Shown: in pieces, positions 35,646-45,087 of the stretch
Position numbering within the stretch: the stretch's first letter is position 1
How the letters are laid out: every line of letters begins with the position of its first letter
Notes under the pieces: model-generated
What the model was told of the DNA's origin: nothing
Database searches by the model: none
What the model saw: the letters and a program-made list of their open reading frames with translations, nothing else
Made by a program: the position numbers and the translations under genes
NCBI RefSeq assembly: GCF_019823065.1
Contig: NZ_CP081966.1
Coordinates: 2,945,501-3,009,500 of the forward strand
From: Pseudomonas mosselii
GTDB lineage: Bacteria > Pseudomonadota > Gammaproteobacteria > Pseudomonadales > Pseudomonadaceae
Length of the DNA: 64,000 nt
Direction: 5' to 3'

Positions 35646-35898
35646 GCTATTAAATGCGCATGCCTATCGTTGCCGGCTGGCTGCAAGGAGAAAAACTCCA
35701 CATGCTAGATGCACGCAGGGCTTTTAACATTTAATTTCCTGCTAGTTAATGTAAGGATTATGCCGAGATTAAGGAAAATCAGGACATAAGACCTGTATAT
35801 TATTGATATAAAGCAGTTTATATATTTGCGCCTTGCCCCTCCTGCGTCATACCTGCGAGCGTCTATGCTGATCTTTTTGCATGCTTGGGTGCTAAGCG
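35646..35898. mobile_element. Right flank of the Tn7/Tn5053-like element
   Basis: AT-rich sequence after tniQ, with no gene. The right end of the transposon should lie here, probably before about 35840, where GC content rises. No matching terminal inverted repeat was identified by eye. Confidence 0.4.
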
Positions 35899-36020
35899 AT
35901 GGCTGCTTTGGAGAGAACGGCATACCCACGACTCCGCAGCTATTCGTTTCCTCAGAAGAGCTTGGCTGGATTTCCAGAACAGCGCAATCCTGCTCTTTCG
36001 CTTGGGCTGACGGTTCAGTT
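35899..36020 (+). pseudogene. Possible remnant of a Tn3-type transposase N-terminus
   Basis: The frame from ATG 35899 reads MAALERTAYPRLRSY, an opening common in Tn3-family transposases, then shifts; another frame gives SSEELGWISRTAQSC. Short and frame-shifted, so the call is weak. Confidence 0.3.
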
Positions 36021-36025
36021 CAAGG

Positions 36026-36220
36026 TATTTCAATGACACCGGCGAGAGCGAGGCGACGACCTTGTTTGATGCAGCCTTCAATTACCAGATTGCCAAGGAC
36101 ACGGATCTGGCGGTCAATGTCAGTAATCTTTTGGATGAGCAGCATGTCGTGGGCTCCGGAACTGCGGATTACTACAATCCGGGCCGAGAACTCACCGCCA
36201 AGCTGAGCTACAGCTGGTGA
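36026..36220 (+). pseudogene. C-terminal fragment of a TonB-dependent siderophore receptor
   Basis: Reading YFNDTGESEATTLFDAAF, then NYQIAKDTDLAVNVSNLLDE, and ending LTAKLSYSW before TGA. This is the last beta-strands of a TonB-dependent receptor, including the terminal aromatic residue. The rest of the gene is missing. Confidence 0.85.
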
Positions 36221-36231
36221 GCCTGTCAGTA

Positions 36232-36488
36232 ATGGCTCCTGTTGTGGTGGTATCTCGTGTTCTGGCCGCGATCTTCGGCTGCTATGCATTCGTCTAGGGC
36301 GTGGCGGCGCTGAATGGGGTTGGGGTCGATTACCATGCCGCCGAGCAGGCGATGATGATGCTGGCCTTCGTCCTGTATCTCGCGCTGTTTCCGCAGCCAG
36401 TCTGTGGCGGGTCTCGATGGTACTGGCGCTCGGCAGCGTCTTGATGCTGGCTGTTGCCTGGCAGCTGCAGCGCATGATCATCGGATAG
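36232..36488 (+). pseudogene. DUF3649 membrane protein, broken
   Basis: Start MAPVVVVSRVLAAIFGCYAFV, then an in-frame TAG at 36295; it continues AEQAMMMLAFVLYLALFP and needs a frameshift to reach LWRVSMVLALGSVLMLAV. The pattern fits DUF3649, normally encoded just after siderophore receptors. Confidence 0.75.
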
Positions 36489-36498
36489 GAGCAGAGCC

Positions 36499-37961
36499 AT
36501 GCTGAACAACTTTCGCCAATCCATGGCCTGGGTACACACCTGGTTCGGTTTGGTGCTGGGCTTCGTGCTGATGGTCGTCTTCTTTTTCGGTGCACTGTCG
36601 GTGTTCGACCGCGAGATCGATCGTTGGGCGATCCCCGATACGCGCTTCGAGCCGCAGCCTATGCCGTCCTACAACAACCTGCTGAAACAGGTATTTGCCG
36701 ATCTCAAACCGCATCCGGTGGATATGGCGGCAACCAAAGGGCGGGTAATCGGCGACCTGCCGGCGCCGGAAACCATGCCCATGGTCTCGCTCTATGCCTA
36801 CACCACCCACCGAGATCCCGTGCTGAGCATTGGTGGCGAGTTTGGTATCCCCAACCAGCCAAAGGACCCAGCGGATGATCAATCGTAAGATCTTCAAGGA
36901 GTTTTTCACCTTCCGTCCGCGCAAGCGGACCCAGCGCAGCGCGCTGGACCTGCATAACATGACTGGCGTGGTGGCGTTGCCGTTCCACTTCTTTTTTGCC
37001 TTCACCGGTTGGTGATCTTCGCGTCGATGTACTACTTCCCGGTCTCCGGGACCTTGCTCAAACCGCTGCATAATCGGCATGAGGTGATCGAGGCGGCGCA
37101 TACCGGCTTGCCCCATGATGAGGCCGGTGTGCCCGCGAAGATGGCCTCCGCCAATGCCATGGTGGCCGAGGCCAAGCGCATCTGGGCTACGCGCGATATG
37201 CCGGGAGAGGTCGGGCTGCTGACTATCGAGCATCTAAATGACGCCAACGGCTACGTCAGCATCTACCGCGCCGGCAGTGATCGTGTGGCGCTGGTCGGGG
37301 AGGGCATTCACTTCAAGGCCAGTACCGGCGAGCTACTGCGCAACGACCCGCCGAGTGACCCGGTTGGTTCCGTCAATCAATTTCTCACCGGCTTGCACCT
37401 GCAGCACTTCGAACACTGGGCGCTGCGCTGGCTGTACGTGGCGGGCGGTCTGCTCGGCTGTGTGTGCATCGCCAGCGGTTTTGTGTTCTTCGTCGAGATA
37501 CGCAAGCAGGAGCACGCCCGACTCGGGCTGCAGGGCTGTCGGTTGGTTGACGCCATGGCAGTCACCACGGTTACCGGCATGCTGCTGGCAGCGGTCGCCA
37601 TGCTGGCGGCCAACCGGCTGCTGCCTGAGCCCATGCCTGGCCGTGGCGAATGGGAAAAGTGGGTGTTCTGGGGTGCCTGGCTGCTGAGTTTGCTGCATGC
37701 GCTGTTGCGTAGTGCACCAGTGGCCCAGGCGCGGCACAATCCGGCCTGGCGCTGCTCTGCGTCGCTGCGGTGCTGCTCAACTGGATCACCACGGGGGACC
37801 ACCTGGTCAAAAGGATGCTGCTTGAACCCTACTGGGCCGTGGCCGGCGTCGATCTGAGCCTGTTGGCCTGCGCGCTGATAGCGCTACTCACCGCGCGTCG
37901 TCTGGCAAGGCCGGTTGAGGTCGCGGACCGGACTCGCATCGGTGGGGTGGCCTATGAGTAA
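36499..37961 (+). pseudogene. PepSY-type membrane protein, three frameshifts
   Basis: The first part reads MLNNFRQSMAWVHTWFGLVLGFVLMVVFFFGALSVFDREIDRW to about 36885; the next frame continues NRKIFKEFFTFRPRKRTQRSALDLHNMTGVVALPFHFFFAFTG to 37015; the third MVIFASMYYFPVSGTLLKPLHNRH... to about 37745; and the last ...AVLLNWITTGDHLVKRMLLEPYWAVAGVDLSLLACALIALL to 37961. This is one PepSY-associated TM protein of the siderophore-iron reduction type, inactivated. Sequencing error is possible, but three shifts plus the neighbour's damage favour real decay. Confidence 0.85.
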
Positions 37962-38271
37962 TGCAGGTCTGTGGTTGCTGGGTGCCGCCGCCAGCATGGG
38001 CTTGGCGACCAGTTGGTTGGCGTTGTCCCTGCCGGCGCACTGGCGCCAGGTGTTCAGCGCCGACGAGGTTGCGCCGGACTATCTACGCAGCCTGGGCTGG
38101 CTGGCGCTGATGGTATCGGCTGTGTGCTGCTTCAAGGCTGACCATCCGTCGATGGCGGTGCTGGTCTGGCTCACCCTGTTGCCGGTCGCCGCCGTAGCAA
38201 CGGCCATAACGCTGAGCTACCGGCTGGGGCTGCTGCGCCTGTTTTGCCCGTTATTTCTGCGCACTCGATAA
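37954..38271 (+). CDS. DUF3325 membrane protein
   Basis: 105 residues with three to four hydrophobic segments (MSNAGLWLLGAAASMGLATSWLALSLPAHW...). It overlaps the end of the PepSY pseudogene, as DUF3325 genes do in intact operons with TonB receptors. The open frame is intact but its partners are ruined. Confidence 0.7.
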   Translation: MSNAGLWLLGAAASMGLATSWLALSLPAHWRQVFSADEVAPDYLRSLGWLALMVSAVCCFKADHPSMAVLVWLTLLPVAAVATAITLSYRLGLLRLFCPLFLRTR

Positions 38272-39168
38272 GAGTGCGCGGCTTCTGTATCTGCAACATT
38301 GTGGTTGATCCGATCGTACTGCTCACCTCAAACCGGGCGAGCTTGTTCACACTGGATACGCCGACCATCCCATGTCACCTCGTTGTGGGATGCTTGCAGG
38401 ATCGAGCGACGCGAACTCTTACCAACGTATTTGCGCTCTAGCGTCGGCAACAGTTGGCTGACCTCGGTTCGTTTCCGGCTAACACCCGCCCCCAACGTTT
38501 AAAGGCGCTAGACGCGATGCAGGTCGAGCCGAACGACATTCTGGCAGGAACTGTGTTGAAGTCGCAATCCGGGTTGTACCGTCCGCTTCTGGCCGTTTGC
38601 GGAAGCTAGAGGTATTTAGCCCGACAGTAGGATCACTGTTACGGTGAAAAGTGTTCGTAGGCGTCAGAGCGTCCCTTGGGCAGATCTGCCTGCTGGAGCA
38701 CCCGCCGCAATCGGGAAAGAATGTTCCGTTCAATACCCTGTTCCCTGCGGCAAAATGGCCGACATCACACCTTACCATTCAGAACGGCGGTACCGAACAC
38801 TTCCCATATCAAGAGCAGATGGTCGGCGTGTCGCTATCTCAGGCGCCCTCGAAGGGTTAGACATCGCATGTGCACAGGCCCTCCGGAACAGCATGGAACG
38901 CCTGCCGAAGGTCCCTTGGGGAGTAGCCTTGCCGGATCAGTGGAGGCGTGACTCTTCAAGGCTTGCGTCACGCTAAGCACGTGTCATCGATGTTTGTTGC
39001 GATGGGCGAGGTCTATCACTCGAATTCATGCAGTGGCTATTCGCGACTGAATTCATGCTCGCTGTTGATTGCGAGCAAGAAAGCCCGCGCGCCGGGCAGC
39101 AGAGCAACTGGCGACGTTGCGATCAAATGCTTTTTGGGATCGGTTGCCGATTCGATTCCATGTCGAAC
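38272..39168. other. Intergenic region of about 900 bp
   Basis: Six short open readings occur but none has a start signal or a family I can recognise. A stretch near 38462-38610 reads ADLGSFPANTRPQRLKALDAM in one frame and may be a gene remnant. Confidence 0.4.
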
Positions 39169-39459
39169 CTACTCAAGTCTCAGGCAACCCTTCAAGCTCG
39201 TGATTTCTCGATGGATTTTTTTCAGTAAGTCTTCGGGTTTTAGTTCGGGTGTTTGCCTTTGATAAGCCAGGAACAGAAGCGTTAGGGGATGAATGCCAAT
39301 GATCTCAGCAATCTGCTCAACCTTTTCAATCGATGGTTTCCATTTGCCGCGCTCGATCGCACTGATATAGCTCTGACTAGGCCCAAGCCCTTCCTGAGGC
39401 ATATCCTTCGAAATACGTAGATTCCTGATCACCAAACCAAGCGCTTCATTCAGTTCCAT
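39169..39459 (-). CDS. XRE-family HTH regulator
   Basis: 96 residues. Cro/C1-type HTH: ALGLVIRNLRISKDMPQEGLGPSQSYISAIERGKWKPSIEKVEQIAEIIGIHPLTLLFLAY. Small repressor-like protein, divergent from the hypothetical gene at 39542, which it may control. Confidence 0.85.
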   Translation of the reverse strand: MELNEALGLVIRNLRISKDMPQEGLGPSQSYISAIERGKWKPSIEKVEQIAEIIGIHPLTLLFLAYQRQTPELKPEDLLKKIHREITSLKGCLRLE

Positions 39460-39541
39460 TTGCTGTCTCGCAAAAGGAACGATGAAGCCTTTTTAGTGCT
39501 TCTGGAGCTATGCTATATACAGCTTAAAAGAGGGTGTGCTG

Positions 39542-39979
39542 ATGTTTATTACGTACAAGCGCGCTGAAATCATGTATCCAGCGCTGTTTGGAGACGACTC
39601 CCAGATGTGGCGATTCGTCGAGCTCGATGATCATCGCCCTTGGTTTTACGTGATGATTAACCGCCGCCAGAAGGCAGCCGCATGGAGGACGATGCTCTTG
39701 ATTCCAACGGAGGATGAGTTCGAGCAGATGCTAGTGAAACGCGCTGAAGGAACACTGATTGAGGCAGTTCAGGTGGTGTTGCCATCGCGGCTGAATGGAT
39801 CCGGTAATTGGACGATGGAGATGCTCATAGAGCTCGTTAGGGTCTATGATCAGGACGAGCGAGTCATGGGTTACGACTTTAAGACGGCCTCGGGCCATAC
39901 CTACTCTCAAAGAGACTGCCGCCACACCTTGGCTGCAGCAAAGCAACAAATTTACTGCTCTTCGATGCGTCTTGTTTGA
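39542..39979 (+). CDS. Hypothetical island protein
   Basis: 145 residues, MFITYKRAEIMYPALFGDDSQMWRFVELDDHRPWFYVMINRRQKAAAWRTMLLIPTEDEFEQML... Not recognised. Soluble, mixed charge. Divergent from the XRE gene. Confidence 0.55.
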   Translation: MFITYKRAEIMYPALFGDDSQMWRFVELDDHRPWFYVMINRRQKAAAWRTMLLIPTEDEFEQMLVKRAEGTLIEAVQVVLPSRLNGSGNWTMEMLIELVRVYDQDERVMGYDFKTASGHTYSQRDCRHTLAAAKQQIYCSSMRLV

Positions 39980-40380
39980 AGGAGGGGTCGCTGACTGGAG
40001 CAAGCCTTGAAGGAGTGCTAAAGACGCCCACGTCAGCGCCATGGCATCAGTGGCGCGCATCGCGCACATGCAATTTGCTAGTTCGTCCAGAACGGATAGC
40101 TTGGATCGTCTGTCGCCGATCAGCACTGCCCCAAGTGCGGTCTTATCTGCGCCGCAAATGCTGCACAAAATGGCGTCCGCCATTAACTCGATCTGCCGAC
40201 CGTACAACAGGCCATGCCGAAAGGTACGCATGGCGAGATAGGGCGGGATCCGGGCTCATTGTGGTCCGCCTGTGCCAGGCGTTGGCGACGCCTGACCGTA
40301 CAGGCGGTTACCGGAGTGATGCTGGCGGGTCGCAGGCTCGCTGCAGCAAGCTGATTCACTGGACCCAAAGGAGCCTCTCA
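39980..40380. other. Intergenic region of about 400 bp
   Basis: No supported gene. A minus-strand open reading that crosses here also runs through the coding gene on the plus strand and is rejected. Confidence 0.4.
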
Positions 40381-40673
40381 ATGAAAATCACAGCGGCGGA
40401 ACAGTTCGAATGCGTCAGTGACGTCCTTTGTGATGTTTGCGGCGATAGTACGCGTGTTGAAGGATATGGGTTGCAATTTGGGACCCTTCAGGGCAGTTGG
40501 GGATTCGGCTCGGTTCATGATGGTGAGCGTTATGAGGTCCATCTCTGCGAACCCTTTTTTTCAGAACAATGGCCGACCTGAAGAGCGCGCGGATGGTGAA
40601 TACCATGTTCATCGACGTCGACGAAGACTTAGGCAATTTCGGACGGGTCGCTCGCGATGATTTTTTTCAATGA
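40381..40673 (+). pseudogene. Small CxxC protein, broken at a poly-T run
   Basis: The frame begins MKITAAEQFECVSDVLCDVCGDSTRVEGYGLQFGTLQGSWGFGSVHDGERYEVHLCEPFF, with CDVC and CEP metal-ligand-like cysteines. At the T7 run (40555-40561) it shifts; adding one T restores a frame that continues MADLKSARMVNTMFIDVDED and reaches TGA at 40671. The gene belongs to small conserved Pseudomonas proteins with an FQTL-type tail. It is a frameshift mutant or a base-call error. Confidence 0.7.
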
Positions 40674-40821
40674 CGGAGGCAGCTTGGCTTGATAGGTAAC
40701 TCCAGCTGGACCAACATTTGCCGAGTCTCGGGTATGCAGGTGATGGCGGGGTGAAAAGCTTGGATTTAGCTGTTTATCGGCCCATTCCCGCTGTTCGCTA
40801 TTCCTATTAACGCGGGTGCAT

Positions 40822-42066
40822 ATGGACCCCGTCTGCAATCCGTACTCCCCTGGCGCTGGTACGCCTCCACCTGAGCTGGCAGGTCGCGATCAACTGCGCG
40901 AGCGGGTCCGTCAGTCGATCGGGGGAATTCGCGTGGGCCGACCTGCCAAAAGCGTAATCCTGGTTGGGGTGCGGGGTGTCGGCAAAACAGTACTGTTGAA
41001 CCAGATGCTGCGAGATGCCGAAGCCTCGGGCAATCTCGCCGTCTACGTTGAGTCATCCGAGTATCGCTCTCTGCCAGCGATACTCGCGCCACAGCTCCGT
41101 CTCGCCTTGCTGCGGCTGAGCTGTATCGTACCTGCCAAGAACGCAGCGATAACTGGACTGCGAGCCTTAGCCGGTTTTGCCAAGGCTTTGGAGCCGAAGT
41201 TCAGCGATCTCAAGGTCGGTATTGACTACGAAGCCGAGGCAGCTCTGGCGGGCAAAGGTGATCTCGAGGAGGAATTTACAACCCTGCTGACTAAACTCGG
41301 TGAAGCCGCCAAAGCAGCTCACACCGTCCTTGTTATTTTCGTGGATGAGCTGCAAAACGTAGCAGAAGAACAGCTCGCCGCGCTTATCGCAGCGCTGCAT
41401 CGCGTCTCGCGATTGATCTTGCCGGTTGCCCTCGTCGGTGCAGGCCTCCCACAACTCCGACACCCTGCTGGACATGTGAAAAACCACGCGAAGCGCCTCT
41501 TCGACTACCTAGAGGTCGGTTCGCTGGAGCCACACCAGACGCGTCTGGCCTTTGTAAAACCAGCGGAGGCCGAGGGCGTGACTGTAGACTCAGAAGCGGC
41601 CGACATGGTTGCTCACCTCACACGCGGCTACCCTTATTTCATTCAAGAGTGGGGCAGTCATGTCTGGGACGCAGGGCAGAATAACCACATCACGCTTGCA
41701 GACGTCCAGAAGGCGTCCGGGCACGTTATTGCTGCTCTGGACGAAGGTTTTTTTAGGGTAAGACTCGACCGAATGACCGTGGCAGAACACATTTATTTGC
41801 GCGCCATGGCTTCGCTTGGGGAGGGGCCTCATCGTTCGGGCGACATTGCGGCATCCCTGGGCCGTACAAGCCGATCTCTCACCTCAATTCGCAACTCCCT
41901 GATTAGCAAAGGGATGATCTGGTCGCCGCCCCACAACGGCGCCGCTTTTACCGCGCCGCTGTTCGATCTGTACATGTGCCGGATCATGCCCGGTGACAGC
42001 TGGCGGTCTAGCCTTCCAAGGGCTGACGGCATTTTTTGTCCACCTGAAGAGGGCTCAGATGCTTAG
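40822..42066 (+). CDS. AAA (STAND-like) ATPase with C-terminal winged helix
   Basis: 414 residues from the ATG at 40822 (GTG at 40816 in frame). LAGRDQLRERV precedes Walker A GVRGVGKTVL; Walker B is VLVIFVDELQ; the C-terminal part (RMTVAEHIYLRAMASLGEGPHRSGDIAASLGRTSRSLTSIRNSLISKGMIWSP) is a winged-HTH. This is the AAA_16/ORC-like fold with a DNA-binding module. It stands without a partner nuclease or toxin in sight. Function unknown. Confidence 0.82.
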   Translation: MDPVCNPYSPGAGTPPPELAGRDQLRERVRQSIGGIRVGRPAKSVILVGVRGVGKTVLLNQMLRDAEASGNLAVYVESSEYRSLPAILAPQLRLALLRLSCIVPAKNAAITGLRALAGFAKALEPKFSDLKVGIDYEAEAALAGKGDLEEEFTTLLTKLGEAAKAAHTVLVIFVDELQNVAEEQLAALIAALHRVSRLILPVALVGAGLPQLRHPAGHVKNHAKRLFDYLEVGSLEPHQTRLAFVKPAEAEGVTVDSEAADMVAHLTRGYPYFIQEWGSHVWDAGQNNHITLADVQKASGHVIAALDEGFFRVRLDRMTVAEHIYLRAMASLGEGPHRSGDIAASLGRTSRSLTSIRNSLISKGMIWSPPHNGAAFTAPLFDLYMCRIMPGDSWRSSLPRADGIFCPPEEGSDA

Positions 42067-42298
42067 AAGCGAATGCACTCATCTTGCTACGGCTACGATG
42101 GTTTGTTCACATCAAGGCTGCTGTCACATCGACTCGAATTTGCACGTACGCTGTGGAGTGCTGAGCGGCTAAGTCGAGGCTTCACTGTGTGCGTCAAAAA
42201 TGGGATCGACTTACCTGTGATCGGGGCGTAGGGTCGCTCATGGATATCTTTTCTACGGGCAGCATCGACATCAGGCTGGCAGGAGCAGAGAACAGAGC

Positions 42299-42532
42299 AT
42301 GAGCGAACTCAGTGATGATGAAATAGACCGACTAGAGGCAATGATTCCTAAGCTGGCCGCCGTCGCCACTAATGCTGCGTATCTGCGTGCGGTTGCCGCA
42401 GGGCATTCACTGATAATGGCGAAGGATGGCGTGCTCGTACAAATTCATCCTGACGGTTCGGAAAAAAAGCTTCGCGACTTGTGCAGCAAGCACAGGGTCG
42501 AGTCTGGTAAGACTTTCAGTGTGGGTATTTGA
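42299..42532 (+). CDS. Small hypothetical protein
   Basis: 77 residues, MSELSDDEIDRLEAMIPKLAAVATNAAYLRAVAAGHSLIMAKDGVLVQIHPDGSEKKLRDLCSKH. Preceded by GAGCAGAGAACAGAGC. Helical N-terminus plus a strand-rich DGVLVQIHPDGS core. Family not recognised. Confidence 0.5.
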   Translation: MSELSDDEIDRLEAMIPKLAAVATNAAYLRAVAAGHSLIMAKDGVLVQIHPDGSEKKLRDLCSKHRVESGKTFSVGI

Positions 42533-42861
42533 AGCGCACCTGCCGACCAGGCGTATTCATAAGGCGAGCGCAGGCCACAGCGACTGGTAAGCACTTGACT
42601 ATCTTGCCCCTGCGACGGAGCCTTCGCTGTCTAGCGCAGGGCCGCCAGCTGTTTGCTTAACTACCCGAGTAGACGAAGCATGCTGAGATGCTGGCTGCTT
42701 GGGCGTCGCCATGCGGTCATGTATTGGTTACACCCGGAGTTGCGAGTGCCCAGCTGGGGTTGCGCATCAATTCCGCTACCGTGCAATGGACTCATAACCA
42801 GGAGCTCCACCTCTCAATAGGACACGCGTGCGCGGCATTTTCCGACGCGGTGCGTCGACCG
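42533..42861. other. Intergenic region of about 330 bp
   Basis: No supported gene, repeat or regulatory site recognised. Confidence 0.4.
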
Positions 42862-43953
42862 CTAGTCAGGCTGGTTGGTTGGGCCTGATGGGGCGGGCAG
42901 GGGTTGAAGCAACATCGAGGCGCGGCTGCTCAGCAGCACTCCGGCTTGGAAGTAGCCCATAACGGTTTCGACACTGCGATGTTCAGTCATGGCCATCACT
43001 TCACCCAATGGGGCCCCCTGGCGACCCGCTTCCGTTACAAAGCCCGAGCGTAAGCTGTGCGCGGCCCAGTCGCCGTCGAGGCCAGCCAATTTGGCGCGGC
43101 GCTGAACGATCCGTGCTACCTGATCAGACGATAGTCCGAACGGGCTGACTTTGCCGCCCTTGTAGAGGCGCCGAAAAAGCGGACCGGTATCGGCGGGCGC
43201 GGCGATGAGCCAAGCCGTCAACGCGTGTGCAGCGCGACCCAGCAGAGGTTTTTCGCGACGGGATCCCGTGGTGTCTGTTTTGGTGACGCCCAGCGTATAG
43301 AGCCAAGTGTCTTCATCCAGTTTGCGCACATCGTCGACCTGCAGGCCGGTCACCTCGGATCGACGACGCCCGCCGCCACTCCACGCCATCAGGAGGAGGG
43401 CGCTATCACGAGTACCGCGAATGCCATCCGTACAGGTCGCCAACATGGCCTCCAGAGCCTCCACCACAGCTGCCGTCTTTTTGCGGACAACTACCCCCTG
43501 GCGCGCCTGGGCTTTTCGCGCATCTCGCAGCAGCGTTTTCACTGCCAGTGCTTCAGTTGGGCTTTCCCAGTTGTTGAAGCGATGCCACCTGCCCAGTGCC
43601 GAAAGCCGATGACATACCGTGTTGTAGCTCAGAGGTCCCGGCTTTGCCTTCACACGTGCCGCGACTAACGCGGCATCGATGGTCGGCGGTAGCAGATAGG
43701 TCCATGCACCATTTGCCAGTGGGCGCGCCAGGTGATCCACCACGAACTGAATGACTACAGTCGACTGTACAGGCGCATCGCCCATCGCAACGCCGTAGCG
43801 CAGGTGCAGCCAAGCCGACCAGTAGGCGAGGGCGCTGCGATAGCTCCGTACCGTGTTTTCGGCGGTGCCGCTGGCAACAAAGCCTGCGGCCGCCTCCTGA
43901 GCCTTCAACGCCAATCTACTGGGGTCTAGGGTGGGCTCGTCGATCAACGGCAT
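42862..43953 (-). CDS. Tyrosine recombinase / site-specific integrase
   Basis: 363 residues from ATG 43953; a TTG at 43980 also opens the frame. Core-binding domain (SGTAENTVRSYRSALAYW), catalytic Arg in GGGRRRSEVTGL, K in LGVTKTD, H-x-x-R in HSLRSGF, second His in EHRSVETV and Tyr in GYFQAG: all six catalytic positions present. Divergent from a second integrase at 44098, with palindromes between. Confidence 0.9.
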   Translation of the reverse strand: MPLIDEPTLDPSRLALKAQEAAAGFVASGTAENTVRSYRSALAYWSAWLHLRYGVAMGDAPVQSTVVIQFVVDHLARPLANGAWTYLLPPTIDAALVAARVKAKPGPLSYNTVCHRLSALGRWHRFNNWESPTEALAVKTLLRDARKAQARQGVVVRKKTAAVVEALEAMLATCTDGIRGTRDSALLLMAWSGGGRRRSEVTGLQVDDVRKLDEDTWLYTLGVTKTDTTGSRREKPLLGRAAHALTAWLIAAPADTGPLFRRLYKGGKVSPFGLSSDQVARIVQRRAKLAGLDGDWAAHSLRSGFVTEAGRQGAPLGEVMAMTEHRSVETVMGYFQAGVLLSSRASMLLQPLPAPSGPTNQPD

Positions 43954-43970
43954 CTGATCAGTAATATATG

Positions 43971-44033
43971 ATACGTCCAACGTATTATATTTCCACTATC
44001 CAATAAATAAGGTCGGATAATCTTTAATTATCC
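43971..44033. promoter_or_regulatory. Palindromes between divergent integrases
   Basis: ATACGT-CCA-ACGTAT (43971-43985) and GGATAAT-CTTTA-ATTATCC (44015-44033), both perfect dyads, 29 bases apart. They could be operators or recombinase arm/core sites. Position just upstream of each integrase gene favours control. Confidence 0.5.
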
Positions 44034-44097
44034 AAGGTGAGGCGATTTTTTCGTCGTTTGGCAGTCGCTCACCAGTACATCAAGGGGATGTGCGTCG

Positions 44098-45087
44098 ATG
44101 AGCCACGAGATCGAGCGGTACCTGCAGGCCGGTACCCGCCCCAACACCCGGCGCAGCTACCGGCAAGCGCTCGAGCACTTCGAGGTCGCCTGGGGCGGCT
44201 TTCTGCCGGCGACCAGCGATGCCATCGTGCGTTACTTGGTCGATCACGCCGCCACGTTGTCCAGCAACACCCTCAAGCTGCGCCTGGCGGCCTTGGCGCA
44301 GTGGCATGTCAGCCAGGGCTTCCCGGATCCGACCAAGACCCCGCTGGTTCGTCAGATCCTCAAGGGCATTCGTACCTTGCACCCGAAGCCGGAGAAGCAG
44401 GCCGAACCGCTGCAGCTGCGCGAACTGGAGCAGTGCGTGGCGTGGCTGGAGCGGGCGGGCGAGAAAGCACTGGACGAGGGCGACCTGCCGCAGCTGTTGC
44501 GCTGCTGGCGTAATCGCGCATTGCTGCTGATCGGCTTCTGGCGCGCCTTTCGCAGCGACGAACTGTGCCGCCTGCAGGTCGAGCACATCCAGGTACGGCC
44601 GGGGGAGGGCATGCAGCTGTTCCTGCCGTGGAGCAAGGGCGACCGTGACAACCAGGGACAGACCTACAGTGCGCCGGCGCTGGCCCGCCTCTGCCCGGTG
44701 CAGGCCTACAACGACTGGATCTGTGTCGCCGGCATCGCCCGCGGTCCGGTGTTCCGCGGCATTGACCGCTGGGGTCACCTGCGCGAGCAGGGCCTGCACC
44801 CGCACAGCGTCATCCCGCTGCTGCGGGCGGTACTGAAAGCGGCCGGATTGCCCGCCGAGTTGTATAGCAGCCACTCCCTACGCCGTGGCTTTGCCACCTG
44901 GGCCACGCGCAGTGGCTGGGACCAGAAGGCGTTGATGGGCTATGTCGGTTGGCGCGATGCCAAGTCGGTACTGCTCTATGTGGACAGCACCGGCTTTTTC
45001 CCCGGGCAACTGCGGCCGATGGTGCCAGGCCTGGAGGCGGAGGCTTTGTCGAGTTTGCCTCGTCCAATTGCACTGCCGGGCAGTTGA
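44098..45087 (+). CDS. Tyrosine recombinase / site-specific integrase
   Basis: 329 residues. SAM-like N-terminal domain (TRPNTRRSYRQALEHFEVAWGGF), catalytic Arg in AFRSDELCRL, HSLRRGFATWA, Trp in place of the second His in GWRDAKS, and Tyr in LLYVDS. The Trp for the second His is common in this family. GC content is close to the flanking chromosome, unlike the Tn7-like element. Divergent from the integrase at 42862. Confidence 0.9.
   Translation: MSHEIERYLQAGTRPNTRRSYRQALEHFEVAWGGFLPATSDAIVRYLVDHAATLSSNTLKLRLAALAQWHVSQGFPDPTKTPLVRQILKGIRTLHPKPEKQAEPLQLRELEQCVAWLERAGEKALDEGDLPQLLRCWRNRALLLIGFWRAFRSDELCRLQVEHIQVRPGEGMQLFLPWSKGDRDNQGQTYSAPALARLCPVQAYNDWICVAGIARGPVFRGIDRWGHLREQGLHPHSVIPLLRAVLKAAGLPAELYSSHSLRRGFATWATRSGWDQKALMGYVGWRDAKSVLLYVDSTGFFPGQLRPMVPGLEAEALSSLPRPIALPGS

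Noticed and set aside
39731..40231. Minus-strand frame with two Cys pairs
   Set aside because: It overlaps the plus-strand gene at 39542 and has no ribosome site.
43981..44097. attP core between the integrases
   Set aside because: Dyads are present but no matching copy was seen elsewhere, so the site role is not supported.
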